Shown: one piece after another, positions 10,641 through 23,069 of the stretch
Layout of the letters: every line of letters starts with the position of its first letter
Numbering within the stretch: position 1 is the stretch's first letter
From: Rotaria socialis
Taxonomy: Eukaryota > Rotifera > Eurotatoria > Philodinida > Philodinidae
NCBI GenBank assembly: GCA_905331475.1
Contig: CAJNYU010000325.1
Coordinates: 117,491 to 181,490, forward strand
Length of the DNA: 64,000 bases
Direction: 5' to 3'
The notes under the pieces: model-generated
The model's database searches: none
What the model was told of the DNA's origin: nothing
The model's input: only the letters and a program-made list of their open reading frames with translations
Program-made: the position numbers and the translations under genes

Positions 10641-12075
10641 TGTAGCGACGGTAGAGTGTGAGCACAGTGGAAAAGATTTCTTCTGTGCTTCAGGGCTACG
10701 GAGTGTCGCTTTTTTCCCTTCGTAAAAACCAATTAACACAGGAAAGAAAAATAATATGCAGAGCACGTACAATCCAACCACTCAAACAATCGCTCTACTC
10801 CCCCCTTCCATTTTCCCATCCAGTGTTTCGATAGCTTCCTAGACTTCCAGATTGTATTTTTTTCTTCTAGATTTTGTCAACCAAATCACTCTAAATATGA
10901 AGAATCATGATTACATCAACAAATATTGTTTGTTAGCAACCAAACAGTGGTACTTGAGATGCTATAATCGGAAAAATGGATGACCTTGGTGGATCATTTA
11001 TCTATGGTAGAAATTAACTAAGGTACAGTTAAACGATATTTTTAACATTCAAAGTACTTTAAGCATTGCAATAAATTTATTATATATATTCCTTGTGTAG
11101 AATTCAAAGAAGCATGAAATATTGGCACGGGAAATAGAAGAAAAAAAATAGGAATTGACCATAGTGTCCGACATGGGTCAATTTTGCGTGACCCAAGTGA
11201 AGCTGGTCGTGCACAGTCGAACTCTATTGTCGATCAAACATCTCTTTATCTAGAGAAAAAGTCAATTTATCAATTCTTTTCCCATCCTATTCTTATATAC
11301 ACAATATGCGACATGTATGGCACTATTGAGAAGACAGCGCACTCGCTATGTGCATCGCTGTCCAAAGTTTTTAGAGGAAAGTCGGCCAGGTACAAGAAAA
11401 GATCGTGCGATAGAAAATTTTTTGTCCTACTCAGCTTATTCAAGCTCTATCATAGAACTCTTCAATGAAAAAAAAACATTCGAAGTGTCTTTTCTATCTG
11501 CAAAATGTTCAAACTGCAGAAATCCACTTCGAAGTTCACAAACTATTTTCAATCACCCTTGTGTTTACAATATGAAAAGCACAGAAAAATACGCACTCAA
11601 TGAATAGTTCTATATTATCACATGGCCAGTTTACTAAAATTTCAATCATTGACGACCTATATGAAGAACTGATAAAGTAATGATATTTAAACCTTAACTT
11701 ATTGAGAAATACTATTGGAAAGCTGTGCTACAGTATTGATGTAGTGAATTTTTGTACTTACCCAGATTGATGAATGTATCTATCCGTATTTTTTCCGTAA
11801 CATTATCAAACACGACCGTTTAAATGCCTTATGATGTTAGCATCAGTAGATGACACTCACTGACGCTCTAGCGTTTCTTTGAGTAATCGGTTAGTATGAT
11901 CTTTATTTTGATTTGTTACATAATATTTCTACTATGACTAATTCTCGTGATTGATTTTTCGTTCGCTATTACGCAGTTGTTGGTTTTTCTTCTTCCCAGT
12001 TATTATCAGTGTTATTGTTTTTTATTATTGTTACAATCGTATTGTTCCCATACAATCGTAAGACGGATAGAGATA
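10641..12075. other. Intergenic, no clear gene
   Basis: Open frames of 60-100 codons occur here, but they show no domain, no membrane pattern and no splice partner. Nothing supported. Confidence 0.4.
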
Positions 12076-12148
12076 CCCTTTCTAGTAAAGTGGTTAATAC
12101 GTCTGCCCGGTAAGCAGGAGGTGTATGGTTCGATTCCATACGAAGGGG
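12076..12148 (+). pseudogene. tRNA-Thr-like gene (anticodon position reads GGT), probably a pseudogene
   Basis: A 73-nt cloverleaf can be drawn. D-arm GTA/TAC encloses AAGTGGTTAA. The anticodon stem TCTGC/GCAGG has loop CCGGTAA. The T arm TATGG-TTCGATT-CCATA is perfect. The acceptor is CCCTTTC against CGAAGGG, with one mismatch and one wobble. The sequence resembles eukaryotic tRNA-Thr(AGT) with two loop changes: U33 to C and A34 to G. U33 is nearly universal and GGT is normally absent from eukaryotic threonine tRNAs, so a decaying copy or SINE ancestor is more likely than a working tRNA. No T-rich terminator follows immediately. Confidence 0.6.
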
Positions 12149-13850
12149 GATTCTTTTCCTCCGTTCTGTCATCATCCGAAAGATAAGAGATACAAAAATT
12201 ATCATCATCTTCTATATTATAATATTCCTCACTGATGGTTATTGTTATACTTCTCCTTTAGAAAATATAATATATTAAAATATATTATTCTATTAAATGT
12301 ATAATCAAGTTACGATAATAAAGTATGGCAGCCAGTCTATGTAAGCTCTGCCATTGTTTAGCAGACTAACTATTAGTTCTACTATTATACATTCTCCAAA
12401 CGAGAGCTGTAATGGGACGGTACCTATCGTCCCAATAACCTATAAGCTATTTTCCTTTGTCTCTTTCTATTTGATTCGTCTTCGAAGTATATATAAATAT
12501 GGATCGATAATCTAGTATATACAGAAGAGAACAGAGAGAAGAGAAGTGTGTGAAGATATCGAGTCGTCTCCGTGACAAACGGAGCGACTAGTTCGTTCGT
12601 TTATTATCATTGTTGTTTATCGCTATGGTCGGTTACCGTTTGATTTTTTTTGTTACTTTCGTTATAAATAAAATAAACGAATATTTATAACCAAATCCTA
12701 ACAAAAGCCTTTAAATATGAGATCTTAATTGGCCGTGAATATTCTATAATCTAGGCTAACATAATACGGTTCGTCAATACTCCATAAATGGTCGTATACT
12801 GAACATGTGTCGTACAACCTGAGTATGGCGAATTCAAATGATGGCAAACGGCTCCATAAACCGTAATTGGTCGTGATTAAGTATTCTAGAAAAGGTTTTC
12901 ATTGTGACTTACCCTTCAATTCGCCTTGATCTCCGCTAGCGGCTATCTCGTACAGCAGTAATATTCAAAGCAGAACTTTCATCATCTGAACAGAGTAGCT
13001 GGAAGATATAAACCAAATGATACTAGATGCAGTACAAAACGTTTTCATAGAAAAAAATCAGTGTTTTAACAGAACACAGACGAAAAATGTGATTATTTAT
13101 ATGTAACGCGGGTGCGTCTATCAGTGTCTACCAGATTTTCGCTGAAAACCAAGGAATAAAATTATTTCCAACAAGCGCTTTGGAGGATAAAATGGCTTAT
13201 TTCGCTTGAAAAGAATGCTGTTTCGAGTTTCGATAGCGTTTCAGAGAAATTTTATTCACTTGAAGAGGTGTAAATCAATTCTCTAGGCTATGTCAGTCGA
13301 AATATTCATTCCAAATATGACAAAAATTCTTATCAGGCACACCCTACACTTTACGTCACTCAACACCTGCGTAGACGAGCAACCACACCCTTATACGCAC
13401 ACTTGAATTGAGAGACACTGGTCGACATCAACACATGCCAATCTATATATTCAGTCGATGGCTTATATATAATGTAAACATTTACAATCACATGCTAAAA
13501 TCCATCACCAACGAGAAAAACGACACACATCAACACTTTTACACACCCAAATGCGTTATAGGTGATCTGAATACCTTCCGGTTTTGGTTTAATTTGACGA
13601 AATCAAAATTGATGCAAATGTAAACTACCTTAGCTCAATACTTACATATTTACGTAACCTAAGAGATTAATGTGAAGTAGTGAGAAGGCACTGACGAGGA
13701 ACTCAGTAGGTAGTTCATGTATCAAAGCCTCATTTACGTTATAATGCTTGAATCCACAGCGCACATTCACTAACACAATGGAATATTTGCAAAATCATTC
13801 AGTGATGCACTCACTCAGATCTATTTCATTGTATTACATATCTTTGATCG
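12149..13850. other. Intergenic, no clear gene
   Basis: AT-rich, with scattered short frames and no supported feature. Confidence 0.4.
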
Positions 13851-13859
13851 CGTGCCTTT

Positions 13860-14100
13860 CTACATAACAGCGGTGACTCCAGGGTTTTCACCCTGAAAGC
13901 GCGAATGCAGTTGTCGGGAGGGCAGACAGCAGTTTTCTAAGGTGCGAACTGCCATGACTAGTATCGAGTCTATTATACTGATGTTTTCAAGAGATCTGTG
14001 TTTTGTAACATATATAAAAGTTAATTATTTATTTCATTTTTCTCGGCAGGGCAAACGCGATCTCCGGGAGGGCAAAATGTCCCTTCTCCTCCCGCTGGAT
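13860..14100. repeat. GC-richer patch with repeated CGGGAGGGCA
   Basis: The word CGGGAGGGCA occurs near 13916 and again near 14064, and the patch is richer in G and C than its flanks. It may be the remains of a mobile element; no ends could be defined. Confidence 0.3.
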
Positions 14101-14110
14101 AAAACACTGA

Positions 14111-15252
14111 TAGTATGAATGTTATTCATGTATTGAAATATGCATTTTAGTTTTCGTAATTCTCTATTTTGTTTTCATGTAGTAAATCTATAAATTCATG
14201 AAAACAAAACACCCATTTTTGAGAAAAAATTAAGCAATAAATTCTAAAAAAAGACAGTCGATGGTTAAATTTTACGAATTCACAAATCACTGCATTAGCA
14301 TTAGCTTTTACATCTATATCTCGATAAGTATACATTACAGTATGTGAATGTCTGAGCAAAGGGTATATTCACATAGCCACAATAGCTTTCACGTTGTGCC
14401 GATATTGATGGCACGCTTGGATGGTTCTCCTTTCTCCTCTTTCTGTTCTCTATCCATTGTTTTAATATATATCTCTCCTGTCTCTCTCCTATATATATGT
14501 GTGTGTGTGTTATGTATGAAGCTGTTACGCTCTAGATATGTGAAGAAGCTAAGAAACATCATTACTGAGAGTGGTGGTAAGCTACTCCACATCTTTCTAG
14601 TCTGCCATTACAATATCAACCCAAAAACAGAGTCGCACATTTATCGTTGCACACGTCATATCCACACCCACACCAACACGAATCAACTGTCGACTGATGG
14701 CAGCTATGACATACATTTTGTTCTCGTACTTCTTCCTATTAGTCATCCTATTTGAGAGCTTTCCTACATACATTTTGTGGAGCTCACATATATTTTCGAA
14801 GAAAATGGTGAGTGTAAGTTTAAAAGCGGGATTTTTGCGGCTCCCCACCCCCCACCCTCCCATCCACATTACAGACCCAACCCCCTTACACTCCCTTATC
14901 GACCCACTTACAGACCCCCTTACAAATCTTTCACGCGCTTACAGACACTACCTTGCATTACAGATATTAGCAAGCATGCAAAAACTAAATAAGACTTTAT
15001 ACCGATCGATTTTCTTGCAGCAAATTTCGCACCACACATTGTGTATAAGTAAATTAGGCGAAAAGTCATATGTGAGTTCCAAATTTTAGCCCCAAAGGGG
15101 CTGCACTAACAAGCTTTTTTAATCGTAGCCTAACGATCAAACCTGATAGTTTTTGGTTAAATATCCTATTGAAATATATAATATCGTGCGTTGAATCATA
15201 GAAACATTGAGTAGCTGTCTAATTCGAGTTCGAATATAAATGGAGAAAAGAA
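14111..15252. other. Intergenic with simple-sequence and telomere-like patches
   Basis: Contains a short TG/TA run near 14490, CACACCCACACC near 14660 and a C-rich CCCCACCCCCCACCC stretch near 14845. Several overlapping frames exist, but all look like by-products of the simple sequence. Confidence 0.4.
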
Positions 15253-15304
15253 AAAGTTAAACTAAAACTAAATCTAGGAATAGATTTAGTTTTAGTTTAA
15301 CTTT
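15253..15304. repeat. Perfect 24-bp stem hairpin
   Basis: 15253-15276 and 15281-15304 are exact reverse complements around a 4-nt GGAA loop. The stem is built from ACTAAA-type words. A partial copy of the same words recurs at ~15635-15690, on the other side of the telomere-like block. Confidence 0.9.
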
Positions 15305-15336
15305 CCGATATATGCGACATATGAATACATATATAC

Positions 15337-15595
15337 CCTTCACCTGCACCCACATTTGAGCACTCCTCCATGGTATCCATCACTCACACTCACATTTGAA
15401 GTATCCCATATACCCTCTCCTACACCCCTTCCGGGTACCCTTCACCCACACCCACACCCACACCCACNCACATTTGAGCACTCCTCCATGGTATCCATCA
15501 CTCACACTCACGTTTGAAGTATCCCATATACCCTCTCCTACACCCCTTCCGGGTACCCTTCACCCACACCCACACCCACACCCACACCCACAGTT
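15337..15595. repeat. Telomere-like (ACCCAC)n block with a 118-bp tandem duplication
   Basis: A 118-bp unit is present twice: it starts CACATTTGAG at 15351 and again at 15469, each unit ending in an ACCCAC array. The arrays are ACCCACACCCACACCC, i.e. (TGTGGG)n on the other strand. An ambiguous base (n) sits at 15468, in the first array, suggesting assembly or sequencing difficulty there. Overlapping open frames across this block are artefacts of the repeat. Confidence 0.85.
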
Positions 15596-15689
15596 ACTCC
15601 TTAGTCGCCCTCAACCCACATCCACTCCATCTTAAACTAAATATAAAACTAAAACTAAATCTAGAACTAAATCTATTTCTAACACTTAT

Positions 15690-16055
15690 TTTCGAATTGA
15701 TCCATCCAGTTGGGTGTCCATTTATATTCGAATTCGAGCTAGGCATCTCATGTAAATTTTTAAAAATTGTTTTAGATGTTAATATTTTTATTTTTCTAGA
15801 TATTTATTTTTTATTTTCCTTAATTTTTAAAATTAAAATTTTTTTAACTTTTAACAGTAAATTTTGAAATTTTTTTGGGTTTTAATTTTTCAATTATTTT
15901 TTATTGTGAAAATTTTTAATTTAAAAATTGTTTTTTATTTTGTATAAAAATTTTAATTTTATACTTTTAAGTTTTTATTTTGTGCAAAAATTTTTTAAAT
16001 TCACAATAAAAGTAGAAATAAAATGAAAAGCTAATCTATGTCATCTTTTGTACCA
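15690..16055. other. Very AT-rich low-complexity stretch
   Basis: Dominated by runs of A and T (TTTTTAAATT-type words). No gene. Confidence 0.6.
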
Positions 16056-16215
16056 ATTGCGACGACACTGTGACACATAATTGCGAAAAACGTGGACGCA
16101 GTTATGCGTGCTGCAATTTTTTCATCATAGTTACGCGTAGTTACGTCACAATTTTCCGCAATTACGGATCACAGTGTGATCACAGTTACGGCGTAACTGC
16201 GCCACAGTTTTATTG
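16056..16215. repeat. Degenerate short-period repeat, CAGTTACG / AATTGCG words
   Basis: The words AATTGCG, AGTTATGCG, AGTTACGCG, AGTTACGTC, AATTACGG and CAGTTACGG follow one another at irregular 12-25 nt spacing, interleaved with CACTGTGACACA/CACAGTGTGATCACAG. It looks like a decayed minisatellite rich in CpG. Confidence 0.5.
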
Positions 16216-16452
16216 TAATGAAACACATGGGAGTAGAATTTCATAAATTCAAAGAACTTCCTTTCTTAGAAATTCACAGTTTAACAAAAAAAAAAGCAGA
16301 GAGAAATAAATTCAGTTTCTTTTGCGAACATCGTTAATATATGAAAGTGTTGTTGTTATTTACAAAAAATGAGCTAATTTTGTCAAGAAATTAAAAATCT
16401 TCGTTGTTGATTCTGTTAGTTGTCTCACTTTTTGTTTTTTACTAATAGAGAA

Positions 16453-16980
16453 TGCCAACACCAATAATAAGTACCAATGGTATGCCAAGACGTAACGATA
16501 GACCATAAATCAGACCTAAGTTGTTCTTTTTTGCTAAAAACAGAAAAGACATGCTGTAAATTGAAATAGATGTTGACATCACCGTTAACTTACATGAAGA
16601 AGAAGAAGGTGGAGTTGTGAAAGATATTTCTTCAGTATTTGTTACACCTAAATGTAAAAAAAGAGTATGCTAGTTGAACCTTGCAAGAATTGATTATATA
16701 CTTTGTATTGTTGTACTTGTACTGGCCAGATTTGTCGCAGAATCAGTAGAACTTTTAAAAGTTTGTTCGTATGTACTTGCAACGGTTGCAGCTGAATGAA
16801 AAGCATCTGCACCACTTGTCGTCTCAACTAAATCTTAAATATTAAGGTTTGTATTGAATAAATTTGTAGTACTTGAACTAGCCGACGATATAACTATTCC
16901 ATCAGTATCAGTATCAGTATCGTCGGTTTGACATTTGCAGAAAACCAATAAACAAAGTAAACTACAAAAATCATTTCATT
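16453..16980 (-). CDS. Possible small Ser/Thr-rich membrane protein (uncertain exon structure)
   Basis: Three minus-strand segments look coding. At ~16970-16850 is a hydrophobic start followed by Asp/Thr repeats and a Ser/Thr stretch. At ~16835-16700 is a Ser/Thr/Ala-rich segment (TTSGADAFHSAATV...). Then come a short Thr/Ser segment flanked by intron-like borders at ~16648-16594, and at ~16535-16447 a hydrophobic span (LRLGIPLVLIIGVGILY) followed by a stop. The order of signal-like start, Ser/Thr-rich ectodomain and terminal span fits a mucin-like surface protein. I could not close the frame: no ATG is in phase with the first segment, and a TAA lies between the first two. It may be a pseudogene. 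Confidence 0.3.
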
Positions 16981-17059
16981 TGTTTTGTTCGTTCGCTGTA
17001 TATTTTCTCAAACCTGTGACGACCTATAGAAATTTGTTCATTTTTCTATTCAGCTTTTG

Positions 17060-17928
17060 ATTAGTAGTTACTTGAATCCAATAAAATAGTAAATATCATT
17101 TGACTTTTAATATAAGTCACTATACTATAACTAAATAAAATAAAACTTATGCTAATGCTATACAGTGTTAGTATTTATAGACAAATTCGTTTTCTGCTTC
17201 CTACGCAAATAAGAGCTGCATTTATTTTGTAGTATCGTAAATTAATAATAACAAGTATAATTTATTTTCAATTATCATCTGCAAACATCAACGATTGTTA
17301 AAGTGATAAAGAAAGAATTTTATCGATATATTTGTCGTCCTATTATGATTCTTAATTTTGAATTGATGAAATATACCATCCTGATGACTATATCTATGTC
17401 ATCATTGTTACACCCTCAAAATATTTGTCATGGAAATTTTGACATCGATGACGTGATCAAAATATAAAAAGCACAACGACGTATATTAACGTAGGAGACT
17501 ACTTGAAAAGTCATAATAATGATAAATCTGATGAAGATTATCAGTAAACTGAATGAATCAATGTCCTGACAAATTCAAGCGTAATCTATCATTTAGTAAT
17601 ATTTGTGAATATGATTCACACGTAAGTGTTTAAAAGTTCTTTGTATCGAACGAGATTAGATATTTGTAAAATGCAGAACGAAAAAACATCAAACAATAAC
17701 TCAATCAGAATTTTGAAAACAACTTCCAAAATCATAAATATTTTCATATATGTCACGTCCAAAAAAACAAACGGTATGTCAATAACATAGAACGACGAAA
17801 ATAAATGCTTCATGTGATAGGCGCTTCATGTCGTATAAGATGCCGTTTCCGATGACCGATCTGTATAGTCATAAACATTTTCAGGAATAGCAATGAACCA
17901 TTCATACAGTTTTGTGTATCATATAGAC
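17060..17928. other. Intergenic, no feature seen
   Basis: AT-rich, no supported gene or repeat. Confidence 0.4.
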
Positions 17929-17936
17929 ATGAAATT

Positions 17937-18347
17937 ACAGGGGTGGAAAAGACCGATTTGGGATTTTTAGGATTTTCAAAATTCCAAAATCCAAACCGTG
18001 AATGATGGAATTTCGATCTGAAGTTTTTTCATATATAAGTCTCATGATCCTTAGAATATTCTAAAATTTTCAGCGCGAACGGATGTTTCCTTTTCAAAAC
18101 AATGAATACGCAAGAAATGCTCATTTCACGGCACCATTAGAAAATCCAGTTTTTTTTTAAATTCAATATTTTAAGAAGAAAACATTTGTTCGATTTGAAA
18201 CTCTTAGGATCTTCTATGGACCATGAAACCTATATATGGGAAGAATTTCAAGTCGAAACTACGTCATTGACAGGGAGAGGGAAATGCTTTTTCAATTTTT
18301 GGGATTTTCAGGATTTTAAATCCCAAAAAATCCGCCGTTTCCCCTTG
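17937..18347. mobile_element. hAT-like foldback MITE (411 bp)
   Basis: The ends read ACAGGGGTGGAAAAG on the left and, reverse-complemented, CAAGGGGAAACGGCGG on the right, close to hAT termini. Inverted similarity continues inwards for about 130-150 bp per arm, e.g. TTTCGATCTGAAG...CATGATCC against the reverse complement TTTCGACTTGAAA...CATGGTCC. The flanks are ATGAAATT (17929-17936) and ATGAAATC (18348-18355), a 7/8 match to the 8-bp target duplication expected of hAT elements. There is no transposase, and the 60-codon frame inside is an artefact. Confidence 0.75.
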
Positions 18348-18355
18348 ATGAAATC

Positions 18356-19557
18356 AGCTATTTTGTAAGATATATTAATCATCTTTCGATTGATTTTAGA
18401 AAAAATCTTTCAGTATTTTTTGTATCCACTTTTTAACGAGCATAACTTGGTGTGTGGATTCATTACTTATAGTAAATATTTTCTAGAAAATTCTATTATA
18501 ATCTTAATCATAAGCTTTAAAAAGCTGCTCAACTAGCTGCTCAGGTCGAATAACCACGTAATCTGTCAAAATATGACTGTTTACGATCGCACAGCTCATG
18601 AAAACCAAGCTGAGTAGAAAATTGCTCGAAATCGCATTATATCAGGCCGTGGTTTTTAGCGGTAATTCGAGACGACAGGAGTTAGACCGTAAATACACAC
18701 AGATGTGAGTGGGATTTAACTGAGTATTAACACACACACACACACCGGTGAAACTTATTCATACACATATATTTCCAAGTTTATGCATAATTCAATGAAA
18801 TTAACTTCTCTTAGTAGCTGAAAACATCATGCCATATTTGCTTAGCGCAAACAAAAGTCAATCCAGTTACTTAGTGTTTAATCGAAAGCGAACTCTGTCT
18901 GCGACATACATTTTCCCCTGTTATCTAATCAGTTTTCATCAACAAAAGGTATCCTTGATACCGTCAAACATAACAATTAAAATTATGTAACCTATCTTGG
19001 AATACAGGTTGACAAATACATACAGCAACATGTATGATATTCACATGCAGTCATAGGGATTTTTCTCTAAATGTACATGATTATACATATAAGTTGATGT
19101 TTTTCTTCTCGTCTCTCAATTATACATGACTGATTTATCCCTCTCCTTTTTGTCTGATGGGTCTCTATATGTAAATATCATATCATGTTAAGATGAATAA
19201 GTATCCTGTTCAAGTTTAAGTTTTCATGAAGTTTAGTTTCTATTCAGCATCGATCTTATTCATTTGAAAAGTTGAGCTCAATTGAAAATTGAAACTAAAC
19301 ATAAACCGTCGTGAATTGACTTTGATTACATTTGTTTTTATTTGAAAATAATTTAAAGGACATACTTGGCATTTGATCTATTTTCTTTTGTTTTGATCAA
19401 GTAAGAAAACATAAATAAAAATTACTCAGTAGCGACACTACTGTAAAAGGAATTTATATTTATATAAGAATCTCATTCACAAAAAGCGAATTCATCGATT
19501 GGAAAACAAAATAAAAAAATGTCTATCTGCTTATCAAATAAATTAATATATATTGAC
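18356..19557. other. Intergenic, no feature seen
   Basis: AT-rich, with a short (CA)n run near 18731. It includes the downstream flank of the AADAC-like gene. Confidence 0.4.
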
Positions 19558-21744
19558 TTAAAGATTTTCGCGTATTTTTCTTGCAATATGCTCAACCATT
19601 TCGTAAGCAATATCAAATTTTAATGGACCATATAATAAAAGATGTGATCCATGGAATGTTGTTCCAAAATGATGATGATAAAGAGTTTTATTTAATGATT
19701 GCAAACGTTCAGCAAATATAAAACCTATAAAAATAGAAGCATTTAAAAAGCTTTCCAAAAAATCATTTTGATCCATATACATTAGAAAATTCAGAAAAAA
19801 CTCACTATCAGCGACTCATTAGAAAATTAAACAAAGTTACCGTAATTGTATTATTTTACTTGTTTACAGATGCAATAGTTCCCAACTTACATGTGCAATA
19901 ATGATTTTAAATCAAAGTTTTCGTATTTCTATTCTATAACATCATGGCAACGCTGTAATAGTCTCCATTCAAAATTATATTTTTTCCATCATATTCAAAC
20001 TCGAACTTATAGTAAGTCTTCGGATGTTGATGAGCCTGTAACTTTGTCTTAATTTACAAATAATTCTTGGTGGCAAATCTCTCACTCTCTCTTGTATAAC
20101 AAATAATTGTTTTTCTCATGAAACTCTATTTAAATGAACTTAAGAGTTTTACTGAGCACTAAAGTCACTACAGAAAGAAAAACAACATTTTACACTATAC
20201 GAGAACAACGTTATCAACGTGATGCGTGTGGTCATGCGATATTTTTGTTGATAAGAATATTGACTGTTTGCTCTTCAATTATTACATAACTGACTGATAC
20301 AGTTAATTAAAACAAGGAAAAGAAAATGTTTATTACCTTCATCTCGAAGTATATCAAATTCAGCTGTAAAAAGTAAAATTGTCGGTAATTTTATTAGCTG
20401 TTCATCGGGTACCAATAATGGAGACATTTTTGGTGAGATAAGAAATTTCAAATGTGGAATTAAATCTTCATTGCCTTCTTGATCGACATCAAATGGAAAT
20501 GAAATAGGTAAATATTTACCAGCATCAACATAAGGATGTAACCGTATTTTATCCTGACGAGATGTGTGACTATTAAATAGAATATCAGGTGTTACTTTTA
20601 CTTTACTTTCACTTAATTCAGACATAACAGAAAGAAAATTTTCTTCATTAATAACACCAAGAATACTTCGAGGAAGATAAAGTCGATATGATGGTAACGT
20701 AAAATCAAAAAATTGCAACGCTGGATATATAAGACAAGCCGTACGAGGACTATAACCGTCTTGTATTAATGATTGTGTTATAACTAAAGCTAGATTTCCG
20801 CCAGCTGAGTCACCCGCTAATGTTATACGATTGACATCGATACGATATTTGTCAGCATTTTTAAATAATTCATATGTAATTGAAGTACAATCATCGAGTG
20901 CTGCAGGAAAATAGTGTTCTGGTACACGACGATATCTAAAAATATAGGCAATCAGCATAAAAAGTTCTACCACTTCTAATATTTCGTTTTGTCATAGATT
21001 CCGTGATGAGAATCTCCGGTTATATTCTGTATCATAGATTCAATCTTAACTAATGAGAGAGAAATCTATTTAACTTTCGTTTTCAATGATCTCTATATCA
21101 ATTTTCACATTGGGGGAAAAATCATATCAAAACAAAAAAAGAATAAAACACTTACTCGACGGATATCACAAGTGCTCGTGTTAAATTGGCTAATGCATAT
21201 GTAACTTGATCATATGTTTCTCGACAACCAAGAAGAAATCCACCACCATGAAAATGTATTATTGTCGGCATTTTATCCATATAGTCTAATTCTTCAGGTT
21301 CATATATACGAACACTAACATTTAATATTCTTCTATCATAAATCTAGAAAACACAATATATTATTAGTAAAATGAATAGACAGAACCGTACCTTCAAATG
21401 ATGTTCAGGATTTCGTATTTGGAAACAACCAACAGTAATATAATAAAGAAAACGTAAAACATGAATACGGTCGAATAAATTTACTTTTTCACCTAAATAG
21501 CCCTATGGAAAAAAATGAAACTACATAGTAAAAGAAGAATTATCTGTTTAAATCTCACCAATTTTGAAAAAATATGTGCCCAAAACGAAAGAAATCGATA
21601 CTTCCATGGTTGAGGAAAATTTTCTGGTAATGGTTGATAAACCAGAGCAATGGATAAAACAGTTAAACTAATTACGATTAGTAATATTTTTTGTTTTGAT
21701 ATTGATTTTACTGGAATATTATTAATATCATTAGTTGACGTCAT
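19558..21744 (-). CDS. AADAC: Arylacetamide deacetylase-like serine hydrolase, 5 exons
   Basis: Exons: 21744-21559, 21502-21392, 21343-21156, 20935-20337 and 19724-19558. All junctions are GT-AG and the joined frame is 416 residues, close to the ~400 of AADAC. A hydrophobic N-terminal anchor (ILLIVISLTVLSIALVY, about residues 20-36) fits the type II ER-membrane topology of the family. The oxyanion motif is HFHGGG (129-134). The nucleophile is in GDSAGG with S205, the acid is in the EFDILRDEG block, and the histidine is in the TFHGSH block of the last exon. The enzyme should hydrolyse carboxyl esters or amides of lipids or xenobiotics in the ER lumen. The fourth intron is long for this window (612 nt). 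The symbol is by family resemblance, not proven orthology. Confidence 0.92.
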
Positions 21745-23069
21745 TATGTACGCAGTTGTTGCTTTTATGTGACCTTGAAATGAACTGTTTTAGACCATAT
21801 TTCATGGGAGATATATAACTTGCTTCATTCTCTTCATAACTTGTGAGAACATATATCTTGATAAGAATAAGTAAAAGAAAATTCTAACTCAGATAAAAGC
21901 TAAAGGAGCAAAATTTTTACAGTATTATAGAATACAAAAAGTACGTTTGTTGCAATTTCTTTTTATCATTGTAAAAGAAAATATTTGCTAGCAAGAGATA
22001 TTGAGCAAATATTTTTTGTGTAATGATTCATGTGCATTGGCTCTTAAGAACTAGCCAATTGAATCATAGATCCTGATTTATTTCTTTCTCTATTGTTTTT
22101 CTTTTCCTGTCGGGCAATGTTCATTTTCAATTAAAAAATCACGTAAGCGTTGGAGTATAATGCATGAATCATAAACTTAATGTCATACTCAAGAAATCCA
22201 CTTTAGAATGAAACTCACACTCAAGTGCTACTGTTAACATTCTATGAAATCCATCTCTGTATGGATTGCTATCCTAGCGAATTCATCAGGTCAATTAGAA
22301 GAAGTCAGTTAGCTGTAGTGACATCTTGCGTTATTCTGAAAAGAGATATTCTTTGCATTCTTGTTGAAGCTTTTCTGTAGTGTAGCTTCATCCGTTTGAA
22401 AAGAAAACTACCTGACTAAGCATGCTGTTCTTATTTAAGACATTTTTTTATAATCAGCCTGTTAAAGCTGAATGCACATTTTATGCCGTGTATTCAATTC
22501 TAATTCGTGTCTGTTGGCTCGTCTGAAGGGCTAAACCAATGATTCATAATCATATACGAGCATACTATCAATGAGTTAGGTTTTATTCGTAGATGTTACG
22601 TCGTTTCTATACTATACGGAACTCATAGTTTTGAAAAAAAACGAATCCAATGCTTAGTGTACCATCGCATGCGACACTTTACATTATCGATTCGCTCGAT
22701 AATTATATGAGAGAAAATCGTTTTAATTCTTCGGATCGAACATGATAATGATACAATAATTTTCAAGCTGAAAAAATGTTGCCAAATATTTCTTTTAGCT
22801 ACACAATTCTAACATCATTAACTTTTAAAAACTAGTTGCATATCTCTTATTAGAAAAAAGTGTGGCGTTTATAATAAAGTTTTTGTAGAAGTCAAGTTAT
22901 ATGGAGTCTTGAAATTCTTCTCAGATAATTCTATGGAAAAACAAATTAAATTGTAATCGCATGTTTGTCCTTTGAATTTATGTTAACGGTTAAAATTAAT
23001 ATTTTAAAGTATATATAGAGCCCACTATTCTTTTTATCTAATCAACACTTGAAACGAAATCTATTGGTT
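21745..23069. other. Intergenic, no feature seen
   Basis: AT-rich upstream flank of the AADAC-like gene. No repeat or coding signal. Confidence 0.4.

Noticed and set aside
10302-10725. Frames of 66-76 codons
   Set aside because: They run through the TIRs of the element at 10261-10640 and beyond and have no protein-like features.
14348-15089. Several overlapping 70-135 codon frames on both strands
   Set aside because: No start context, no domains, biased residues from CA/TG simple sequence and C-rich DNA; none splices to anything.
15396-15867. Two overlapping open frames rich in Pro, Thr and His
   Set aside because: They are the translation of the duplicated 118-bp unit and its (ACCCAC)n arrays; offset of exactly 118 bp and an ambiguous base inside.
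18186-18368. 60-codon plus-strand frame
   Set aside because: Lies inside and across the end of the hAT-like foldback element.
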